Shown here: positions 35,005 through 39,888 of the stretch, in pieces
How positions within the stretch are numbered: position 1 is the stretch's first letter
How the letters are laid out: each line of letters begins with the position of its first letter
Source of the DNA: Candidatus Moraniibacteriota bacterium
GTDB lineage: Bacteria; Patescibacteriota; Minisyncoccia; Moranbacterales; DUUL01
Direction: 5' to 3'
Length of the DNA: 39,888 nt
NCBI GenBank assembly: GCA_027008775.1
Contig: JALVDV010000002.1
Span: forward strand, 1 to 39,888
Position numbers and translations under genes: made by a program
Notes under the pieces: generated by a model
Seen by the model: only the letters and a program-made list of their open reading frames with translations
Told to the model about the DNA's origin: nothing
The model's database searches: none

Positions 35005-35026
35005 CAGTCGTTCCCGGCTGTTTTTT
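35005..35026 (+). terminator. Terminator after tRNA-His
   Basis: CAGTCG at 35005-35010 with CGGCTG at 35015-35020 (one G-T pair) around TTCC, followed by six T. Confidence 0.7.
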
Positions 35027-35028
35027 GT

Positions 35029-35057
35029 TTGGCAAATTTTGGATTTGGGTGTATAAT
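35029..35057 (+). promoter_or_regulatory. Promoter of the htrA-like gene
   Basis: TTGGCA at 35029-35034, exactly 17 bases, TATAAT at 35052-35057. The leader to the ATG at 35272 is about 205 bases and shows no ORF. Confidence 0.65.
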
Positions 35058-35271
35058 GTCGTGACGAGAAACTTATCTAGGGTTTTTTCTTTCCGATATT
35101 CAATTAAACTTTTTGGATGTTATTTTCTATACTTGATGTTTGACACTTTGTTAACTGAAGAAGGACTCAAACATATGTCCGAAAATAGCATCCGGAAAGC
35201 TTGAAGGGCAGAGAGTTTGGGAGAGTAGTCCCGAATGAGTTAGAGAAATTAAAAATTAAAATTAAAAAATT
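35058..35271. other. Long 5' leader of the HtrA gene
   Basis: Two hundred bases without a gene between the promoter and the ATG. The last 30 bases are A-rich. A regulatory RNA or stress-response site could hide here, but I see no clear structure. Confidence 0.35.
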
Positions 35272-36576
35272 ATGAATAAAGAAACATATAGAATTTCCAA
35301 GGGAAAATTAGTTGTTCTTTTGTTGGTGGCCTTGCTGTTTGGTATTTTCTTAGCTTCGGTGGGAGACAGAGCTTTGGATAATTTGAGAACCGATTTGCAT
35401 AACCAGAAGATTCTATTGGCGAAAAAAGTGCAGCGTTGGAAAATTTTTCCCAAAAATTTCTGGCGAAGTAAAAATATTGAGGGGCAAAAAGAGGTAATAA
35501 AAGTTGTAGATGAACAATCGCAAGTTATTAAAGTTGTTAAGGAAGCTTCGCCGGCGGTAGTGAGCATTGTGGCTTCGGCTCAAGTGCCAACCTTTGAGAC
35601 TTACTTTGAAAACCCTTTTGGAGATTTGCCGGACGGTTTTGGTGATTTTTTTGATTTTAGAATTCCTCGGCGCAGACAGAATGGCACTCGAGAAATGAAA
35701 ATAGGAGCCGGTACCGGTTTTATAGTTTCTTCCGATGGTTATATAGTGACCAATAAACACGTGGTATCCAATCCGGAGGCAAAGTATGTTGTTTACCTAA
35801 ACAGCGGAAAAGACAAAGGAGAAAAAATAGAAGCCAAAGTTTTGGCGCGCGATCCTAACACAGATTTGGCTATTTTGAAGATAGACAAGGATAACTTACC
35901 TTATCTTAAATTTGGTGATTCCAGTAAGTTGCAAGTTGGACAGACAGCAATTACTATTGGCTACGCTTTGGGAGAATTTGATAATACGGTTAGCAAGGGA
36001 GTGGTTTCCGGTCTTTCCCGTTCCATAACAGCCGGTGGACCTTTGGGGATGGGAGAGGAAAGATTGGTTGGTTTGATTCAAACCGATGCGGCCATTAATC
36101 CGGGAAATTCCGGTGGTCCGATGTTGGATATTGCCGGCCGAGTGATAGGGGTGAATGTGGCGATGGCCAACGCAGAGAACATCGGCTTTGCCATTCCGGC
36201 CAATGTTGCCAAAGCTGATTTTGAAGAAGTGAGAAAGAATGGAAGTATTGCCAAAAAAGATAAAGCTTTTTTGGGAGTGCGTTATTTGCCGATTGATGCC
36301 GACATTAAAGCCAAAAATAATTTGCCTTATGATTACGGGGTTTTGGTAGTTAGAGGTCAAGGGCGAGGAGAGCTGGCGGTGGTCCCCGGTTCACCGGCGG
36401 ATAAAGCCGGCATTGTGGAAAATGATATTATTTTGGAAGTTGATGGGCAGAGAATCAATGAACGAAACAGTTTAATAGATTTAATTTCTAAACACAAACC
36501 GGGCGACAAAGTGAAACTAAAGATTTATCACAAAGGGAAGGAAAAAGAAGTGGAGGTCACTCTGGCGAAGAGATAG
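35272..36576 (+). CDS. HtrA/Deg-like trypsin-type serine protease with PDZ
   Basis: 434 residues. A single N-terminal membrane anchor (about 12-30) is followed by a trypsin-like domain with a complete triad: His163 (TNKHVVSN), Asp198 (DPNTDLAIL) and Ser270 (NPGNSGGPML). A C-terminal PDZ domain (about 335-430) contains GVLVVRGQGRGELAVVPGSPADKAG and NDIILEVDGQRI. Family role: degradation or refolding of misfolded envelope proteins. It is monocistronic, with its own promoter and terminator. Confidence 0.94.
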   Translation: MNKETYRISKGKLVVLLLVALLFGIFLASVGDRALDNLRTDLHNQKILLAKKVQRWKIFPKNFWRSKNIEGQKEVIKVVDEQSQVIKVVKEASPAVVSIVASAQVPTFETYFENPFGDLPDGFGDFFDFRIPRRRQNGTREMKIGAGTGFIVSSDGYIVTNKHVVSNPEAKYVVYLNSGKDKGEKIEAKVLARDPNTDLAILKIDKDNLPYLKFGDSSKLQVGQTAITIGYALGEFDNTVSKGVVSGLSRSITAGGPLGMGEERLVGLIQTDAAINPGNSGGPMLDIAGRVIGVNVAMANAENIGFAIPANVAKADFEEVRKNGSIAKKDKAFLGVRYLPIDADIKAKNNLPYDYGVLVVRGQGRGELAVVPGSPADKAGIVENDIILEVDGQRINERNSLIDLISKHKPGDKVKLKIYHKGKEKEVEVTLAKR

Positions 36577-36612
36577 AAAGTAGGTGGGAAATTAGTGAAA
36601 GATAATAACCGG

Positions 36613-36660
36613 AGCGGGCTGTTTGGTCCGCTTTTTGTTTTAGAAAAAATTTGTTATAAT
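36613..36660 (+). terminator. Terminator/promoter module, copy 1
   Basis: AGCGGGC at 36613-36619 and GTCCGCT at 36626-36632 (one G-T pair) with TTTTTG tail end the htrA transcript. It is followed within 25 bases by TGTTATAAT (TATAAT at 36655-36660), an extended -10 promoter for the zinc-ribbon gene. The whole block recurs at 38469. Confidence 0.7.
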
Positions 36661-36701
36661 TTGGTTGTGGATTAGTTATCTAAAATTTAATTGTTATTTT
36701 T

Positions 36702-38360
36702 ATGACTAAGCAACAAAAAAACAAAAACTGTCAAAAGTGTGGGCAGAAATTTGTTATTTCAGAAAATGATCTTAAACTTTATGAAAAAATGCAAGTTCCG
36801 GAGCCGGAATGGTGTCCGAATTGTCGTCTGGAGTACGGCTTGGCCTTTTGGGCTTTTGGGAAGTTTAACATTCGCCAGAGTGATTTAAGTGGGGAAAAAA
36901 TTATTTCTATTTTTCCTCCTGAGGCGGATTTTCCCGTTTACCACTCTAAGGAGTGGCATTCTGATAAATGGGAGGCTCCGGAGATGGATTTGGATCTGGA
37001 TAAACCATTTTTTCAGCAATTGAAAGAATTGCAGTCAAAATCTCCGCATCCTCATCAGTTGGGATCTAATAATGTAAATTGTGATTATTGTGATGATGTT
37101 TGGAATTCCAAGAATTGTTATCTTTGTCGTTCTTTGGCTAACGGGGAGAATTTGCTTTATAGTTATCGAGTGATAGGTTGTCGCGATTCTATTGATGTAA
37201 CTTATTCTTATAATCTGGAACGAAGTTATGATGCTGTTTATTGTTTTGATTCTTACAATATTAAGTATGCCTTTAATTCCCGAAATTGTTCTCATTCAAG
37301 TTTTATTTACGACTGTCGCAATGTTGACAATTGTTTTATGTGTTGGAATTTGCGTAATAAATCATATTGTATTTTAAATAAACAGTATTCCAAGGAGGAA
37401 TACGAGAAAAAAATAAAAGAATATAATTTGGGAAGTTATCAGGTGGTGCAAGAATTAAAGAAAAAATTTGCTGATATTTTACAGAAAGAGGCTATTCACA
37501 GGGAAAATATTGATTTTAAAACGGTTGATTGTACGGGAAATTATATTGATGAAAGCAAAAATTGCCACGACTGCTATTTTTTGGAAACTTCGGAAAATTG
37601 CTCTCATGTTTTTCGAGGTCTTAAGAATAAAGACTGTATTGATTCCCCCGGTCTTTTTGGTTGTGAATTGAGTCACGCTTCTATGCAAATAGCCGACTCC
37701 TACAACACGAAAAATTCTATGTATGCGGTTAATTGTAGAGACTCGGAATATCTTGATTTTTGTTATGATTGTGAGAAATGTTTTGGCTGCGTTGGTTTGA
37801 AAAAGAAAAAATATTGTATCCTAAATAAAGAATACAGTCCGGAAGAGTATGAGAGTTTGGTGAAAAAATTGAAAGAAAAGATTAAAGAGGAGGGCAAAGA
37901 ATCGCACAACTTTTTCCCGTTAAACATGGCTCTTCTTGGTTACAATTTATCTCTGGCGGAGACCTATTATCCGAAAACGAGGGAAGAGGTGGAAAAAATG
38001 GGTGGCCGTTGGGATGAAGTTGAAACGGTTAAAAATACACAGAGAGAAATAATTCCTTTTATAGATGATATTAAGGATGTTTCCGATGATGTTTTGCAGA
38101 AAGGTTTTCAGTGCGAAGTTAGTGGTAGACCATTTAGTATTACTAAGGATGAATTAAAATTTTATAGACAAAATAACATTCCTCTTCCCCATCATTATCC
38201 GGACGAGAGAACGAAAACCAGGCTTAAAGCAATGACAGGACCGTTTCCTCGTCAGGAACATTGCCATTTTTGTCAGAAAGAAATTACCACTTATTACCCA
38301 AAGAACTGGGGTTATGAAAAGATTGCTTGCAAGCAGTGTTACAACAAAGAAGTAAACTAA
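36702..38360 (+). CDS. Zinc-ribbon, Cys/Asn/Tyr-rich repeat protein
   Basis: 552 residues. N-terminal zinc knuckle: CQKCGQKF at 10-17 with WCPNC at 37-41. The middle (about 125-385) is rich in Cys, Asn, Tyr and Ser in short periodic runs such as NSKNCYLC, CRDSIDVTYSYN and YNTKNSMYAVNC, resembling a beta-solenoid. Two near-copies of one module occur: CFMCWNLRNKSYCILNKQYS (211-230) and CFGCVGLKKKKYCILNKEYS (about 360-379), each followed by a KEEYE helix. A C-terminal treble-clef-like module has CEVSGRPF (471) and CHFCQKE / CKQC pairs (521-546). A family seen in CPR genomes, of unknown function; no secretion signal, so cytoplasmic or nucleic-acid-associated is possible. A paralog follows. Confidence 0.7.
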   Translation: MTKQQKNKNCQKCGQKFVISENDLKLYEKMQVPEPEWCPNCRLEYGLAFWAFGKFNIRQSDLSGEKIISIFPPEADFPVYHSKEWHSDKWEAPEMDLDLDKPFFQQLKELQSKSPHPHQLGSNNVNCDYCDDVWNSKNCYLCRSLANGENLLYSYRVIGCRDSIDVTYSYNLERSYDAVYCFDSYNIKYAFNSRNCSHSSFIYDCRNVDNCFMCWNLRNKSYCILNKQYSKEEYEKKIKEYNLGSYQVVQELKKKFADILQKEAIHRENIDFKTVDCTGNYIDESKNCHDCYFLETSENCSHVFRGLKNKDCIDSPGLFGCELSHASMQIADSYNTKNSMYAVNCRDSEYLDFCYDCEKCFGCVGLKKKKYCILNKEYSPEEYESLVKKLKEKIKEEGKESHNFFPLNMALLGYNLSLAETYYPKTREEVEKMGGRWDEVETVKNTQREIIPFIDDIKDVSDDVLQKGFQCEVSGRPFSITKDELKFYRQNNIPLPHHYPDERTKTRLKAMTGPFPRQEHCHFCQKEITTYYPKNWGYEKIACKQCYNKEVN

Positions 38361-38468
38361 TTTGTATCGCAGAAGGTGGTTGAATGAGAACAGGTGAGGT
38401 GATTTTGTGTGCCGAATACTTTTTTGGTTTGAGTCGGTCAATCTCAATTGTGAAGTGGTGGTGTTTAA

Positions 38469-38516
38469 AGCGGGCTGTTTAGTCCGCTTTTTGTTTTGGA
38501 TTTAGTTTGTTATAAT
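38469..38516 (+). terminator. Terminator/promoter module, copy 2
   Basis: AGCGGGC (38469-38475), TGTTTA, GTCCGCT (38482-38488), T tail, then TGTTATAAT with TATAAT at 38511-38516. Nearly the same sequence as at 36613. Confidence 0.7.
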
Positions 38517-38553
38517 TTAGTTGTGAAGCTGATTTGAGTACTTAAAAATATTG

Positions 38554-38634
38554 ATGCTAAGTCAGGGTGAGAAAGCCAGATGTTGTCAAAATTGCCAAAA
38601 AGAATTTGCCATTAAGCCGGAATCTACGTCCTGA
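38554..38634 (+). pseudogene. Truncated zinc-ribbon start (26 codons)
   Basis: ATG at 38554 to TGA at 38632-38634 reads MLSQGEKARCCQNCQKEFAI and then KPESTS. Its CQNCQKEF part matches the start of the next gene (CQNCQKEFIIEPEDF), so it is an internal duplication or the leftover N-terminus of a lost paralog. It might still be translated as a 26-residue peptide. Confidence 0.6.
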
Positions 38635-38678
38635 GCACAAAGAGGGGTTTCGCTTGATTAATCATTAAATTAAACATT

Positions 38679-39888
38679 GTGCAAGAAACAAGGATTTGCC
38701 AAAATTGCCAAAAAGAATTTATCATTGAGCCGGAAGACTTTGAATTTTATGAAAAAATTAAAGTGCCGGCGCCAACCTGGTGTCCGGAGTGTCGGTTGCA
38801 AAGAAGGATGGTTTGGAGAAATGAGAATAAGCTGTACAAAAGAAAGTGTGATGCAACGGGGAAAACTATTTTTTCTTGTTACAGCGAAGATGCGCCGGTG
38901 AAAGTTTTTGATACCAACTATTGGTGGTCTGATAAATGGGATGCATTGGAGTATGGGCAGGATTATAACTTTGCAAAAAATTTTTTTGAGCAATTACGCA
39001 GTTTGTATAAAGAGGTCCCGCTGATGAGTCGTTCTGTCATTGCTTTAATCAACAGTGATTATTGTATGAATGCCGGCTATTTAAAGAATTGTTATATGCT
39101 TTTTGATTCGGATAATGATGAGGATTGTTTATACGGAGTATCTGTCTATAATTCTAAAAAGAGTGTGGACAACGATTATTTGGAGTCTTCAGAACTGTGT
39201 TACGAAGACTTTCTCTGTGATAAATCTTATAAAGTATTTAACTCTGTAAGTTGCAAAAATTGTCAGGATGTTTATTTTTCCAAAAACCTTAAAAATTGTT
39301 CCAACTGTTTTGCCTGTGTAAATTTAAGAAACAAATCTTATTGCATCTTTAATAAACAATATACTAAAGAGGCTTACAAGCGAGTGTTGGCTAATTTTGA
39401 TTTTAGTTCTTGGCAGTTTTGGGAAACCATTGGAAAAAAAGTGGAAAAATTTTTTCTTTCTTTTCCCAATAAATATTACCATGGTTGGCAAAATGTAGAC
39501 TTCTCTGGTGATTATGTGTATGAATCAAAGAATGCCAAGAATTCGTATTTTGTTTATAGAAATGAGGACACTAAGTTTTGTCAGTTCAATATGGGAGGTG
39601 AGGTGAAGGATAGTTGCGATTATTCTATTTGGGGAAATAAGGTTGAACTTACCTATGAAAGTAGTCAGGTCGGGAACAATGCTTATGGAGTAAAGTTTTG
39701 TAATTTGTGTTTTGATAGTGTTCAGGATTTGGAATATTGTATTAGTTGTGTTTCTTCTCAAAATTGCTTCGCCTGCATCGGCCTCCGCAACAAACAATAC
39801 TGCATCCTCAACAAACAATACTCCAAAGGAGAATACTTCCCAATGGTGGAAAAGATCAAAAAACATATGAATGAAATGCCTTACATTG
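38679..39888 (+). CDS. Zinc-ribbon, Cys-rich repeat protein, paralog 2 (3' end outside window)
   Basis: Open from GTG at 38679 to the right edge, 403 codons; an in-frame TGA at 38655 bounds the start, with no ATG between. N-terminal CQNCQKEFIIEPEDFEFYEK then WCPECRLQRR is the same zinc knuckle as the previous gene. NDYLESSELCYEDFLC and the repeat modules CFACVNLRNKSYCIFNKQYT (about residue 210) and CFACIGLRNKQYCILNKQYS (about 365) match the first paralog's modules. The C-terminal treble-clef is beyond the window. Duplicated upstream promoter block indicates a recent gene duplication or shared regulation. Confidence 0.7.
   Translation, partial: MQETRICQNCQKEFIIEPEDFEFYEKIKVPAPTWCPECRLQRRMVWRNENKLYKRKCDATGKTIFSCYSEDAPVKVFDTNYWWSDKWDALEYGQDYNFAKNFFEQLRSLYKEVPLMSRSVIALINSDYCMNAGYLKNCYMLFDSDNDEDCLYGVSVYNSKKSVDNDYLESSELCYEDFLCDKSYKVFNSVSCKNCQDVYFSKNLKNCSNCFACVNLRNKSYCIFNKQYTKEAYKRVLANFDFSSWQFWETIGKKVEKFFLSFPNKYYHGWQNVDFSGDYVYESKNAKNSYFVYRNEDTKFCQFNMGGEVKDSCDYSIWGNKVELTYESSQVGNNAYGVKFCNLCFDSVQDLEYCISCVSSQNCFACIGLRNKQYCILNKQYSKGEYFPMVEKIKKHMNEMPYI

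Overview
The window looks like chromosomal DNA of a Candidate Phyla Radiation (Patescibacteria) bacterium, most likely Parcubacteria-like. It is AT-rich with tightly packed genes, the tRNA genes carry no encoded CCA, TGA serves as an ordinary stop, and an ABC-type exporter, HtrA, S41 protease, LCP protein and many glycosyltransferases dominate the envelope functions. The lineage is inferred from gene content (notably the Cys/Asn/Tyr-rich zinc-ribbon family at the right end); there is no 16S gene to confirm it.

Layout, left to right. 1-3125 (minus) is one uninterrupted reading frame for a secreted, Lys/Tyr/Glu-rich coiled-coil protein of at least 1,041 residues; its 3' end lies outside the window. 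A 48-residue membrane protein with a strong ribosome binding site and terminator follows (3584-3762), then the GTPase YchF (3913-4983, minus). 5231-16292 is a surface polysaccharide cluster: flippase, methyltransferase and GT2 rightward; GT4, transglutaminase-like membrane protein, AsnB-type amidotransferase, large GT-C-like membrane protein and GT4 leftward; then a GtrB/DPM1-like GT2 with a DUF2304 partner. A small P-loop kinase-like gene (minus) separates it from an ABC exporter.

The exporter (adaptor 17029, permease 18586, ATPase 22952) is split by accessory DNA: a MazG-like gene, an SGNH hydrolase pseudogene with three lesions, an AbiE-type toxin-antitoxin pair flanked by two copies of the SGNH 3' end, and a CadD-like transporter. 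After the ATPase comes a YgjP-like metallopeptidase and a 676-base non-coding stretch, then the rpmF-nusB-rnc block, two CAT-anticodon tRNAs (initiator and Met/Ile2), and an envelope group (GT4, LCP, small membrane protein, GT2, S41 protease).

31750-34548 holds tRNA-Lys, tRNA-Arg and an Fe-S assembly locus (Rrf2/IscR-like regulator with a promoter-overlapping palindrome, IscU, IscS). A 192-base leader is duplicated, 187/192 identical, directly in front of both iscU and iscS. tRNA-His, HtrA and two paralogous zinc-ribbon/Cys-rich repeat proteins follow, the second running off the right edge. Each paralog is preceded by a near-identical terminator-plus-promoter block. A perfect 30-base palindrome occurs twice, 10 kb apart, in intergenic DNA.

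Promoters can be read well by eye here: many are TTGNNA with 16-17 bases to a TATAAT-like box, often with an upstream TG extension, including a recurrent TGTGCTA form in front of rpmF, tRNA-fMet and tRNA-His.
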